Shown: piece by piece, positions 23,117-31,600 of the stretch
Numbering within the stretch: the first letter of the stretch is position 1
Layout: every line of letters starts with the position of its first letter
DNA from: an uncultured bacterium
Lineage (GTDB): Bacteria; Planctomycetota; UBA8742; UBA2392
Assembly: GCA_938014885.1 (NCBI GenBank)
Contig: CALLQI010000005.1
Coordinates: 1 to 64,000, forward strand
Direction: 5' to 3'
Length of the DNA: 64,000 nucleotides
Notes under the pieces: model-generated
What the model was told of the DNA's origin: nothing
Database searches by the model: none
Seen by the model: the letters and a program-made list of their open reading frames with translations, nothing else
Program-made: the position numbers and the translations under genes

Positions 23117-24088
23117 CTACTCTTCGTACTTTTTCGCAAGCTCGGCCGCTTCTTTGCCGGCCGGGGTTTCCGGGTACTTCTTGGCAATCTTCTCAAGCGC
23201 CTTGCGGGCGTTGGATGGCTTCATGTCTTCCAGCTTGCCACGTACTTTCTCAAGCTCGTCGGCGGAGGCTGAGCAGTCCTTGTATTCCTTGGACTTCTTC
23301 AGTTCCTTGGCCTCGGTTTCCCACTTGGTGCCGAGCTCGCTGCCTTTGAACTTGGCGGCCGCTTCGTCAAGCGCCTTGGCCTTGGCCACGGCGTCGCTGC
23401 CGGCCTTGTCGATCTTGCCCTGGTGCGCCACGCGGTGCTTTTCGACCAAGCCTTGGATGAAATCCGCGTCGGCCTTGACCAAATCGTCGGTCGCGGCTGC
23501 GGCCGCTTCTTCGGCCAGCTTCTGCGCCTTGCCGACTTCGCCGGCGTCAAAGGCCTTGGCGGCGGGCTTCAATTCCTTGGCGACTTCGCGGCCGACCTTG
23601 CCCGGCGTTACCTGTTCCAGCCATGCTTCCCATTCCGCGTCGGTGACGCGGTCAATGAAGTTGCCGGCCCAAAGCACTTTGCCTTCCGGGTCCACAACCC
23701 AGGCCGAAGGCCAGCCCTTGAGGCCGTAATCCTTGGCGATGTTGGAGTACAGGACCACGCCGTATTCGATGGCCTTGTCTTTGACGAAGGGCTCGACCTT
23801 GTCGCTTTTCTCGGCGCTGACGGCCACGAGTTCAAAGCCGCGGTCGCGGTACTTGGTGTTCAATTCCTTGAGGTGGGGCACGCCACCGACGCAAGGCTTT
23901 CACCATGTAGCCCAGGCTTCGACGAGTACCAGTTTGCCGCGGTAGTCATCGAGTTCATCGAAGCCTTCCGGGGTGTTCCAGCTCTTTTCGAACTTGAAGT
24001 TGGGGGCGGTTTCGCCGACTCCCAGGGCCTGAGCGGAGGCTGCAAACAGCGCAGCGACGGCGGCCAGAACTGCCACGTGCTTGATCAT
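23117..24088 (-). CDS. Thioredoxin-like selenoprotein B (TGA read as selenocysteine)
   Basis: I read one gene of 323 residues across an in-frame TGA at 23902-23900. Upstream lies a signal peptide (MIKHVAVLAAVAALFAASAQA), then ETAPNFKFEKSWNT and KLVLVEAWATW. TGA is residue 63, followed by KPCVGGVPHLKELNTKYRDRG, so it replaces the first Cys in the WCxPC redox motif. WPSAWVVDPEGKVLWAG supplies the thioredoxin cis-Pro loop. The C-terminal 170 residues are a Lys/Ala/Glu-rich helical region ending MKPSNARKALEKIAKKYPETP. Read conventionally, the second half would have no ATG (GTG only). GGGAAC lies before ATG 24088. A tandem duplicate of the gene at 22034. Confidence 0.86.
23866..23896 (-). promoter_or_regulatory. 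Candidate bacterial SECIS stem-loop B
   Basis: From the UGA as +1, CCUUG (+7 to +11) pairs with CAAGG (+33 to +37). After a small asymmetric internal loop, GGUGG (+16 to +20) pairs with CCACC (+27 to +31) around the loop CGUGCC. Size and distance from the UGA suit a bacterial SECIS element. It is not the same hairpin as in paralog A, although both coding contexts are similar. Confidence 0.6.
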
Positions 24089-24109
24089 GGTTTGGGTTCC
24101 CGAAACAGA

Positions 24110-24142
24110 GTCCCGGCAAGACATCTCGCCACAGGCCGGGAC
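24110..24142 (-). terminator. Weak terminator after the CTERM surface-protein gene
   Basis: GTCCCGGC at 24110-24117 pairs with GCCGGGAC at 24135-24142 around a 17-base loop, and on the minus strand it is followed by TCTGTTTC. It lies just past the stop codon of the gene at 24147 and within the leader of selenoprotein gene B. Confidence 0.45.
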
Positions 24143-24146
24143 AACT

Positions 24147-25364
24147 TTAAGTGTCAGAACGCGTCCTAAGCTTACGTTGCAGCGGCAGCAAAACCGCAAC
24201 CAAAACAGCTGCCAGCACAAGCAGGCTGCTGCTTCCTTCGGTGCTGCAGCCGCCTTCGCCATCGGCTTCGTCCACTTTGGGCGACGACTTCTTCTTTTGG
24301 GTGTTGATTACGGCGCCGGCTACGCTGGCGGGCACGGTTTGCATGAAATCGGCATTGGCGCCCAAAGCACCGACGATGCCTGACGGAACAACCGAAACGT
24401 CGCAGGTGCAGGGCGTGTCGCCAAAATGCAGGCCGACCCAGAAGGTGCGGATGCCACCGGCCGGGATGTCAGCCAGCGTGCTGATCGGGGTGCCGTCAAA
24501 GACCACCGTGATTACGTTGCCGCTTGGGTTCCATTTGCCGATGTCGGCCGGCGTGCGCTGCAGGATCTGTACTTCGCCGCTGCCGGGTTCGAAGGCACCG
24601 TCGCCGTCGTCCTGCCACAGCGTTACGCGTTCAATGGCCGGGATCTGCGCCGCCGTGGCCAGCGTGACGTTCACGCTGATCGAGACCAGGTCAATGCCCA
24701 CAAGCTCGCCGGGAAGCGTGCCCACCAGGCTTTCCACCAGGAAGTGCAGCGCACCGACGTTGCTCGAGCCCAGGTTCAGCGTACGCACCGTGGCCGGATT
24801 GCCGGTGCCGGGCTGGATGCGGTTTTCACTGTGGCGGATCGTCAGGAAATTGCCCTGGACCGGGAACGTGCCGCTGACTGTGTCGCCGCCGTTGGTCAGT
24901 GCAATGCTGCCTGCGGCATCAATCCGGAAGCGGAACTGTTCGCCGTACAATGCGCCGCTGGTGCCGATATCGACGCGCACCTGCAGGTTGCGCAGCGCGG
25001 TCGGGACACTCAGCGCCATGGCCGGCGTAAACAGCAGCGAATCGGCCGTGGGACCGGCACCGGCGGCCTGGCTGTTGCCAACTTGCTCGCCGGCTTCAAA
25101 CGTTCCGTTGCCATTGGCGTCGTAGAACAGCTTCACCAGCGGAAATGCCGAGGCTGCGGCCGTCGCGTTGGTGTAATGGATCGTGATGCTGTCGATACTG
25201 ACGCTGCCGCCGGAGGCCTGCAGTACGAATCGGGCAACTTCGACGTCAGTGTCCTGCAGCTTGTTCGAGAAATTGCCAGGGGCGGTACCGGACAGGTTGA
25301 CGGAAACGTCGGCGGCGATCAGGCCACCACAAAACAGCGCCAGGGCGCACAGAATAACCCGCAT
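24147..25364 (-). CDS. Exported surface protein with Cys-containing C-terminal sorting tail
   Basis: This 405-residue protein begins with a signal peptide (MRVILCALALFCGGLIAAD). The body is beta-rich and resembles immunoglobulin-like cell-surface proteins (VARFVLQASGGSVSIDSIT, FYDANGNGTFEAGEQVG, LWQDDGDGAFEPGSGEV); the two Asp/Gly-rich loops may bind calcium. The tail reads GEGGCSTEG, then a membrane helix (LLVLAAVLVAVLLPL), then QRKLRTR. That order matches the tails of the S8 proteases at 28602 and 32635. The function is unknown. GGAG lies before ATG 25364. Confidence 0.78.
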   Translation of the reverse strand: MRVILCALALFCGGLIAADVSVNLSGTAPGNFSNKLQDTDVEVARFVLQASGGSVSIDSITIHYTNATAAASAFPLVKLFYDANGNGTFEAGEQVGNSQAAGAGPTADSLLFTPAMALSVPTALRNLQVRVDIGTSGALYGEQFRFRIDAAGSIALTNGGDTVSGTFPVQGNFLTIRHSENRIQPGTGNPATVRTLNLGSSNVGALHFLVESLVGTLPGELVGIDLVSISVNVTLATAAQIPAIERVTLWQDDGDGAFEPGSGEVQILQRTPADIGKWNPSGNVITVVFDGTPISTLADIPAGGIRTFWVGLHFGDTPCTCDVSVVPSGIVGALGANADFMQTVPASVAGAVINTQKKKSSPKVDEADGEGGCSTEGSSSLLVLAAVLVAVLLPLQRKLRTRSDT

Positions 25365-25695
25365 GGAGACTCCGGAGGGGTGACGCCAGGGTAAAACGCC
25401 ACTATAGCCGCAATGGTTGGCAACAAAACCGGCAGACGACCCCGGATCGACCAGATTGGTCCCTGTAGAGCCGAAACGTAGAGCCGAAACGGGCAAGTGC
25501 TGTCGAGGGAAGCGGCCGCAAACTAGACTGGCAATCCAAGCAAGGAACACGGCCACAGAACGGCCGCCACACGGCCAGCAGAGCCGAAACAGCTCCCCCA
25601 TCCGGCCCACACCCTGAACCGGACATAAGATCGATTATCGGACGTAGGGTATCGGGATGGTTCTCGCCGGGGGGCCTTGGGTACACTCTGGTTTC
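25365..25695. other. Intergenic region between divergent genes
   Basis: This 331-base stretch separates the divergent surface-protein gene and methyltransferase gene. It contains three copies of AGAGCCGAAAC (two of them beginning near 25466 and 25480, the third near 25579) and no recognisable gene. Promoters for both neighbours should lie here, but I cannot place them with confidence. Confidence 0.5.
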
Positions 25696-26463
25696 ATGTC
25701 GCGCTTCCTTCGATTTCTGCCTCGCTACTTCACCGCTGCCTTGTGCAGCCAGTACCTCTTTACGCTTGGCTGGCTTAAGTCCCGGAACCGTGCGTTGATC
25801 CACTCCATCAACGCTCACTTCGGCATTGGGCCCCGCAGAGTTGCGCCGACATTGCCTGTGGTCAAACCTGGCGAGTTGCTTGCCCTCAACGGGCCACTTG
25901 AACTTCACGAACCTGTGGCCGCCGATGGCAACGTAAGCCTGCTTGAACTCACCATACTGGCGCGTTCGGTGGCTTTGGCGCAGCCGCGCTGCCTGTTTGA
26001 GATTGGGACGTTTGACGGCCGCACGACCCTGAATCTGGCCGCCAACGCACCGGCTGACGCCCGCGTGCTGACATTGGACCTGCCGGCACAGGCGGCCACT
26101 GGCCTTGCGGTGGCTGACGGCGATCGGCGGTACATCGAAAAACCAGCCTCCGGGGCGCGTTTTGCGGGCCACGCGCTGGCGGCGCGGATCACGCAGTTGT
26201 ACGGCGACAGCGCGACTTTCGACTTTGCGCCCTACGCGGGCCAAGTGGATTGGATGTTCATCGACGGCGCGCACTCGGCCGAGTACGTCCGCAAAGACTC
26301 GCAGACGGCCAAAGCGCTCGTAAAGACCGGCGGCTGGGTGTTCTGGCACGACTACGGAGTATGGGACGGCGTAACGGAAGCGTTGAACGCACTAGCAAGC
26401 GAGCCCTGGTTCACGGGCATACGCCACATCGAGGGCACATCGCTGGCAGTCCTGCAAAAATAG
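25696..26463 (+). CDS. Class I SAM-dependent methyltransferase
   Basis: This 255-residue protein has the Methyltransf_24 pattern. The SAM-binding motif is FEIGTFDGRTTLNLAA near residue 105, followed by ARVLTLDLP, then the aspartate loop VDWMFIDGAHSAEYVRKD and GGWVFWHDYG. The substrate is unknown; relatives act on O-linked sugars or phenolics. A start at ATG 25657 is also possible, since GGGTATCGGG lies before it. I chose 25696 because the intervening residues are uncharacteristic, but this choice is uncertain. Confidence 0.77.
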   Translation: MSRFLRFLPRYFTAALCSQYLFTLGWLKSRNRALIHSINAHFGIGPRRVAPTLPVVKPGELLALNGPLELHEPVAADGNVSLLELTILARSVALAQPRCLFEIGTFDGRTTLNLAANAPADARVLTLDLPAQAATGLAVADGDRRYIEKPASGARFAGHALAARITQLYGDSATFDFAPYAGQVDWMFIDGAHSAEYVRKDSQTAKALVKTGGWVFWHDYGVWDGVTEALNALASEPWFTGIRHIEGTSLAVLQK

Positions 26464-26528
26464 AAAACGCGAGTCACGAAAAACAAGAGCCCAGAGCGCC
26501 AGCGACGGGTAAGCAAACGGCAACAGCA

Positions 26529-26676
26529 TTTGTCCACGAAGTACACCAAGCACACGAAGAACGGCAAATGCGTTCGTATCGGACGGCAACGCCATTGGCT
26601 GCGAAGCGCGTAGCGCAACCTGGCGGCGGAAGCCGTTTGCAGTCCTTCGTGCCACTTCGTGTCCTTGGTGGACAAA
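26529..26676. repeat. CACGAAG-type inverted repeat
   Basis: The left arm TTTGTCCACGAAGTACACC begins at 26529 and extends to 26559. The right arm ends CCTTGGTGGACAAA at 26676. The arms are imperfect inverted complements of about 31 bases and are separated by about 85 bases. The vocabulary (CACGAAG, CACCAAG) recalls the shorter inverted repeat at 10573-10661. No coding function is apparent in the 221-base gap. Confidence 0.65.
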
Positions 26677-26684
26677 GGCCGTTG

Positions 26685-27086
26685 TCAGACCCGGATCACC
26701 GGCAACCCGTACTCAAGGCTGCGGCGGAAGATGGTCTCGGCCTCTGTGTCTGCCAGCAGCCGGTGTGCTTCGGCGCTGCTGCCGACCCAAACATGCCGAT
26801 CGCCCAGGTCCCGGGCCTGGAACAGGAAGTCGTGCTCGCCGGGCAGCCACAGGCTGGGCAGCCTGAGTTGATCGGCGCTGGCAACCCAACTCCCCTCCCC
26901 CACTGCCGCTTCATCAAAAGGCGCCGTGGGGGACTCATTCCAGTCCAAAGCGTGGGGGAGTTGCTTGTTCAGTGCGCGCCGCCACGCTTGCACGACGGCA
27001 GACACCAATTCGGGGTCATGCTCCGGCGGTGAGCCAATGCCGATGCGCGTGTAGTGGCGCGTCAATGTGGTCAGCAGCAATTTCAC
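26685..27086 (-). CDS. Hypothetical protein downstream of HNH protein
   Basis: I do not recognise this 133-residue protein. It is acidic with scattered aromatic residues (LDWNESPTAP, WVASADQLRLPSLWLPGEHDFLF, WVGSSAEAHRLLADTE), has no membrane helix or signal peptide, and starts nine bases after the HNH gene, so the two are likely cotranscribed. It could be an immunity-type or accessory partner of the nuclease, but no motif proves this. Confidence 0.6.
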   Translation of the reverse strand: MKLLLTTLTRHYTRIGIGSPPEHDPELVSAVVQAWRRALNKQLPHALDWNESPTAPFDEAAVGEGSWVASADQLRLPSLWLPGEHDFLFQARDLGDRHVWVGSSAEAHRLLADTEAETIFRRSLEYGLPVIRV

Positions 27087-27095
27087 GCGGCCAAT

Positions 27096-27560
27096 CTACT
27101 TCCACAGCACGCGTTGTCCGCGCCGCAGGTCGCGAGATATCTCGCCCGAGCTGACGCGCTGCTCCACGTCGTATTCGGCGTGGCAGAACTGGCACAGCGC
27201 CGCGAGGTTGCTGTCTGCACAGTTCTTCGGGTCATGGTCAAGGTGCGCGGTCTGCAGGATCACTGTCGAAAGCCGGAACTCAGGCGGTTTGCCGCCGTGC
27301 CGGATCACATACTGCCACCAGTACGAAACTGGCCACGGTGCCGGTCCCGGCAGCTTCTTGCCGAAGCGGCTGTACCACTGGCCTGATGCATCGCGCCAGC
27401 AATTGTCGCCCCCCACCAGAACCTCCGCGCCGTGAGGCTTGCCGCACCATTCGCAGCAGCCCGCTGCGCGGTCAAAGCGGATCCGCCGGCTGATGTGCTT
27501 CCAGTTCCGGGGATACTTGCGCTTTTGTGCCTTGCGGCGTGATTCCACCACGTCAGCCAT
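27096..27560 (-). CDS. HNH endonuclease-family protein
   Basis: This 154-residue protein has an HNH-like zinc-finger nuclease pattern. There is a first pair CEWCG near residue 36, then a region with AHLDHDPKNCADSNLAALCQFCHAEYD at 108-134, supplying the catalytic His and a second CxxC. The N-terminus is basic (SRRKAQKRKYPRNWKHISRRIRFDRA). It might be a nicking or restriction-type nuclease, or a domesticated one. No methylase is adjacent; the gene before it on the plus strand is a methyltransferase of a different family. The neighbour at 26685 follows directly. Confidence 0.75.
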   Translation of the reverse strand: MADVVESRRKAQKRKYPRNWKHISRRIRFDRAAGCCEWCGKPHGAEVLVGGDNCWRDASGQWYSRFGKKLPGPAPWPVSYWWQYVIRHGGKPPEFRLSTVILQTAHLDHDPKNCADSNLAALCQFCHAEYDVEQRVSSGEISRDLRRGQRVLWK

Positions 27561-27664
27561 GGCGGCCAGTGTAAGGGCGCGCGCGACAGCTTGATCGCTG
27601 ACCGCATCTCTGTCCCTTCACCGCAACCGCGCCCGGTGGTAGTTTCCGCGCGCGAGGATTGTCC

Positions 27665-28546
27665 ATGATCCAGGGTGCCATCACTGCCATCGTTACCCCG
27701 TTCAACGCCGACTACACCGTCGATTTCGACGGCTTCGAGCGCGTGATCCACCACCAGCTAAACGGCAACATCGACGGCATCGTCGTTTGCGGCAGCACCG
27801 GTGAAGCCATCACCATGACGCTGGAAGAACGCTGCGCCGTGATCGAGCGCGCGGTCAAGATCGTCAACCGCCGCAAGCCCGTCATCGCCGGCACCAGCAG
27901 CAGCAGCACCCGCGAAACCTGCGACGCCACCAAACGGGCCCATGACCTCGGCGCCGACGGTGTGCTGATTGCCGCGCCCGCATACAACCGGCCTCAGCAG
28001 GAGGGCCTGTACCAGCACTTTGCGGCCGTCGCGCAGGCCGTGCCCGAGTACCCGGTGATGCTGTACAACATTCCGGGGCGCACCGCCGTGAACATCAGCA
28101 CCGAGGTAATCCTGCGGCTGGTGCGCGACTACCCGCGCAGCTTCCTTTCATACAAGGATGCCACCAACAACCTGAAACAGGCCGACGAGCTGCTGACGCA
28201 ATGCCCGGACCTGCTGTTCCTGAGCGGCGACGACGCGGCCACACTGCCGCTGGGTGCGATGGGCGCCAAGGGCATTGTCAGTGTCGTCGGCAACCTGGTG
28301 CCGCAGGCGATGCACCGGCTCAGTGCCGAAATCCTGCGCGGCGACTTCGCCCGCGCCCGTGAACAACACCGCAAAGTTGTCCCGCTGATTGACGCCTGTT
28401 TTGTCGAGTCAAACCCGGCGCCCGTGAAGCTGGGCTGCTCGCTGCTGGGCCTTTGCCACGAGCGCACCCGCGCGCCGCTGGCTCCCTGCACCGACAAAAC
28501 CCGCGAGATCATGAAGCGCGCGCTGACTGAATTCGGCGCGCTCTAA
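27665..28546 (+). CDS. dapA: 4-hydroxy-tetrahydrodipicolinate synthase
   Basis: This 293-residue protein is a DapA-type TIM-barrel aldolase that condenses pyruvate with aspartate semialdehyde in lysine and peptidoglycan precursor synthesis. It shows GAITAIVTPF, the pyruvate-binding GSTGEA (residues 43-48), YNIPGRT with Tyr134, and the Schiff-base Lys164 in LSYKDATNN. Arg139 of the GRT motif is present. The length is normal. The GAGG before ATG 27665 supports this start. A strong terminator follows. An N-acetylneuraminate lyase role is less likely given the motif set. Confidence 0.92.
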   Translation: MIQGAITAIVTPFNADYTVDFDGFERVIHHQLNGNIDGIVVCGSTGEAITMTLEERCAVIERAVKIVNRRKPVIAGTSSSSTRETCDATKRAHDLGADGVLIAAPAYNRPQQEGLYQHFAAVAQAVPEYPVMLYNIPGRTAVNISTEVILRLVRDYPRSFLSYKDATNNLKQADELLTQCPDLLFLSGDDAATLPLGAMGAKGIVSVVGNLVPQAMHRLSAEILRGDFARAREQHRKVVPLIDACFVESNPAPVKLGCSLLGLCHERTRAPLAPCTDKTREIMKRALTEFGAL

Positions 28547-28559
28547 GTTGCCCAAACAG

Positions 28560-28585
28560 AAGCCCCCGCAACGCGGGGGCTTTTT
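28560..28585. terminator. Terminator after dapA (bidirectional)
   Basis: AAGCCCCCGC at 28560-28569 pairs with GCGGGGGCTT at 28573-28582 around a three-base loop, followed by a run of five T residues (28581-28585). It lies between two convergent genes and can also stop the S8 protease transcript that ends at 28602. Confidence 0.92.
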
Positions 28586-28601
28586 CGTTGCAGGACGCGA
28601 T

Positions 28602-31600
28602 TCAGACTGCCCGGCGGCGCGAACGCAGCGCCACGGTAGCAAGGCCCATGGCCGCGAGCAGCGCCCAAGGCGACCACGGTGAGTCGTCGGTCGAGCAGCC
28701 GCCCCCGCCACTCTTTTTGCCTCCCCCACCACTGCTGCCGCCGCCACCGCTTGGTGCGGTGCCCGTGGCGTTGATGGTGATGGTGACGGTGTCCGTGTCC
28801 TGGTTGCCGTTGCCGTCATCGACGGTGAGCATGAAGACCAGCACGTCGTCTACGGACGGGGCCGTGAAGCTGGGTGTGGCCGTGTTGGGCGAGTTCAGCG
28901 TGATTGCCGTTGCGCCGTTGATCTGCGCCCAGGTGTAAGTCAGCGTGTCGTTTTCAGGGTCCGAGCTTGCACCGCCGTCGAGGTTCACGGTCGCGCCGTA
29001 GGCCGCGAAGACGTCAATGCCCGCATCGGCGTTGGGCGGGTTGTTGCCCGTTGCCGAGTCGAGGATCGTGACCACCACGTCGTCGGTGTCGGTGCCACCG
29101 CGACCGTCATCCACGGTCAGCCGCAGCGTCACGTTGGTGTTGCTGCTGACCGCCGGTGCGGTAAAGCTTGGCGTGGCCGTGTTGGCGTTGCTGAGCGAAA
29201 GCAGCGAAGTGCCGATCTCGGCCCAACTGAAGCTGAGCGGGTCTGCGTCCGGGTCGCTGCTGGCGGACCCGTTGGCGTTGCCCAGGAAGCCTTCGGTTAC
29301 GCTGAAATCCGAGCCCGCGTTGGCCGTGGGCGGGTTGTTCGGCGCTGGCACGTCATTGACGGTGATTGCGACCGTGTCGGTGTCCTGGCCACCGAGGGCG
29401 GACACCTGCAGCTGGAAAGTCAGGACCGTCGCGGCCGAAACCTGCGGTGCCGTGAAACTGGGCGACACGGTCGTCGGGTTCGCGAGACTGACAGTCGGCC
29501 CGCTGACTTGCGTCCATGCGTAAGTGATGGGGTCATTTTCCGGGTCGCTGCTGCCGGCACCGCTCAAATTCACCGTCACGCCTTCGTTGACGTTCTGGTC
29601 GGGCCCGGCGTCGGCGTTGGGCGCCGCGTTAGGCACGTCGTTTACGGTCACGTTGACGGTGTCGGTGTCCGTGCCGCCGTTACCGTCATCGACAAGCACC
29701 TGGAAGGTCAGCACCGTCGTGGAAGCCACACTGGGCGCGTTGAAGCTGGCTGACACGGTGCCCGCGCCGGAAAGCGTGACGCCGGGCCCGGCCGTCTGCG
29801 ACCACTGGTAGGTCAGCGGGTCGCTGTCGGCGTCGGTGCTGCCGGACGCGCTCAGCACCACGGCAGTTCCCTCGTTTACATTCTGGTTCGGGCCGGCCTC
29901 GGCCACGGGCGGGTTGTTGGCGGGGCCACTATTGCTGACGTCGACTTCCAGCGACAGGTACACAAGTTCACCGGTGCCGCCGCTGACTACGTCGGCGATG
30001 TTGACCGTCCAGACGCCATTGGCGGGGCGGGTCAGCAGCGCGGTCACGTCATCGTCGTACTGCCGCGTGTCGGGGAACACCGCGATGATGTCGTCGCGGG
30101 TGCTGGTGTCGTTCATTTCCAGCGTGATCGTCGTGTTGCTCGGGTGCGTCAGGCGAATGCGGATGTGGCCGCGGTTGGTGTGGCTGATATCGCAGTACAG
30201 GCGCACGCCTGTGATCGCGCGGGTGTCGCCGATGTTGAAGGTGCGGTTGATGCCACCCTGGCTGTTGTCGGGGATCGCGACCGGGCTGCCAGTGTTGACG
30301 GTGTCGTGCACCAGGATCTTGCTGGTCTGGATCGGGCGTTCGCAGGTCAGCACGAAGCCGGTCACGTCATTCGGATAGCTGGCCTGCGGGTCAGGCGGAA
30401 TGTTGAAGCCGTTTACGCGGATCTTCCATGTACCGGCAGTCGGGTTGTTCACCGTCGCCAGTTCAATGTTGTCGCGACGGTTGTGGCCGGTGGTGGTCCA
30501 CACATGCGTCTGCGAGCCGCTTGCCGTCAGGCCCGAGAACGGGAAGTGAATCGTCGTGCCGTTCGGGGCAACCAGTGTCAGGTCAATGTCGTTCACAAGC
30601 TTTGTGCCAGCCCCGGTGCTGGCCCACGCGTCAAGCCAGCTGCAGACCACGCGCAGCGGGCTGTTGCCGCTGACACTGACGTTGTACTCGATGGTTTCGC
30701 CCTGGCGGATCTGGCCGCGCACGATGTGCCCGAGGTTGGCCGAGGCGTTGGAGTGAGCCAGGATCAGGTCGGCCGCACGCTGGCAATCGACGATTCCGAA
30801 GCCATAGCGATAGTCGGGCCCGGTGTTGCCGCGGTCGTCGGCCGTGAGTGCCAGGATGGCGCGCACTACGTCCGTGGCGAAGGGCTCGTTGCTCATCTCG
30901 CGCTTCCACAGCTGCGCCAAAAGCGCCACGCTGCCGCAAGCACTGGGGCTGGCCATGCTGGTGCCGGACCATGAGCCACCACCGACGTAGTCTGTGTCGT
31001 TGCTGCTCGAGACGCTGGTCAGGCCTTCACCGTTAGCCGTGAAATGCGGCTGCAGGCGGCCGTCATCGGTGGGCCCTCGCGACGAGAACCCTGAGATCGT
31101 GCCGGTGTCGCTGACCGAGCCGATCGTCAGCGAGTTCTTCATGCAGCCGTCGTCGGTGAGCGTGTTGTCGCCGCTGCCGTCATTGCCCGCTGCCTTGCAC
31201 ATGTTCAGCAGCAGATCGCGGATGTCCTGGTCGCTGACCTGCGCGCTGCTGTCGTAGCCACCAGTGCCGCCGCCTGCGTTGCCGTAGCTGTGGTTGTCCG
31301 TGACGTGGCGGTAGTTGTGGCGCGCGGCGCGGCGCTCGGAATCCATCGAATTCCAGTCATGCGACAGCGCAAACGCCTCGGGCGCGTAGCCGCGGCCGTT
31401 TGCGTTTCCGGTACCGTCCGAGACAATGGTGCCGGTCACGTGCGTACCGTGCGAGCTGTTGCTGGTGCCGTCCACCTCGAGGATGCGCTTGGTGCCCGCG
31501 CCGATCGGGCTGGGGCTTTGCGCGGACTGGAAACCCTGGTGCGTGTCGCGCGCGCGACCGCCGTCCCACACGCCCACGATGATGCCCGAACCGTCAAGGT

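Noticed and set aside
22034..24088. Reading the two thioredoxin-like genes as frameshifted or stop-broken pseudogenes
   Set aside because: Both stops are TGA, both sit at the same redox codon, the frames stay aligned without any shift, and downstream protein motifs (cis-Pro loop, helical tail) are intact. Decay would not strike the same codon in both copies.
22034..24088. TGA used as a general sense codon (alternative genetic code)
   Set aside because: TGA ends many clear genes in this window at natural positions (for example the SDR at 2867, the acyl-CoA dehydrogenase at 5730 and yceH-type genes), so global reassignment does not fit.
25402..26349. Minus-strand open frame opposite the methyltransferase
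   Set aside because: Antisense shadow of a gene with a clear SAM-binding motif.
26685..27560. HNH protein and neighbour as a toxin-immunity pair
   Set aside because: The nuclease has no toxin delivery domain or signal, and the neighbour shows no immunity-family motif; co-orientation alone is not enough.
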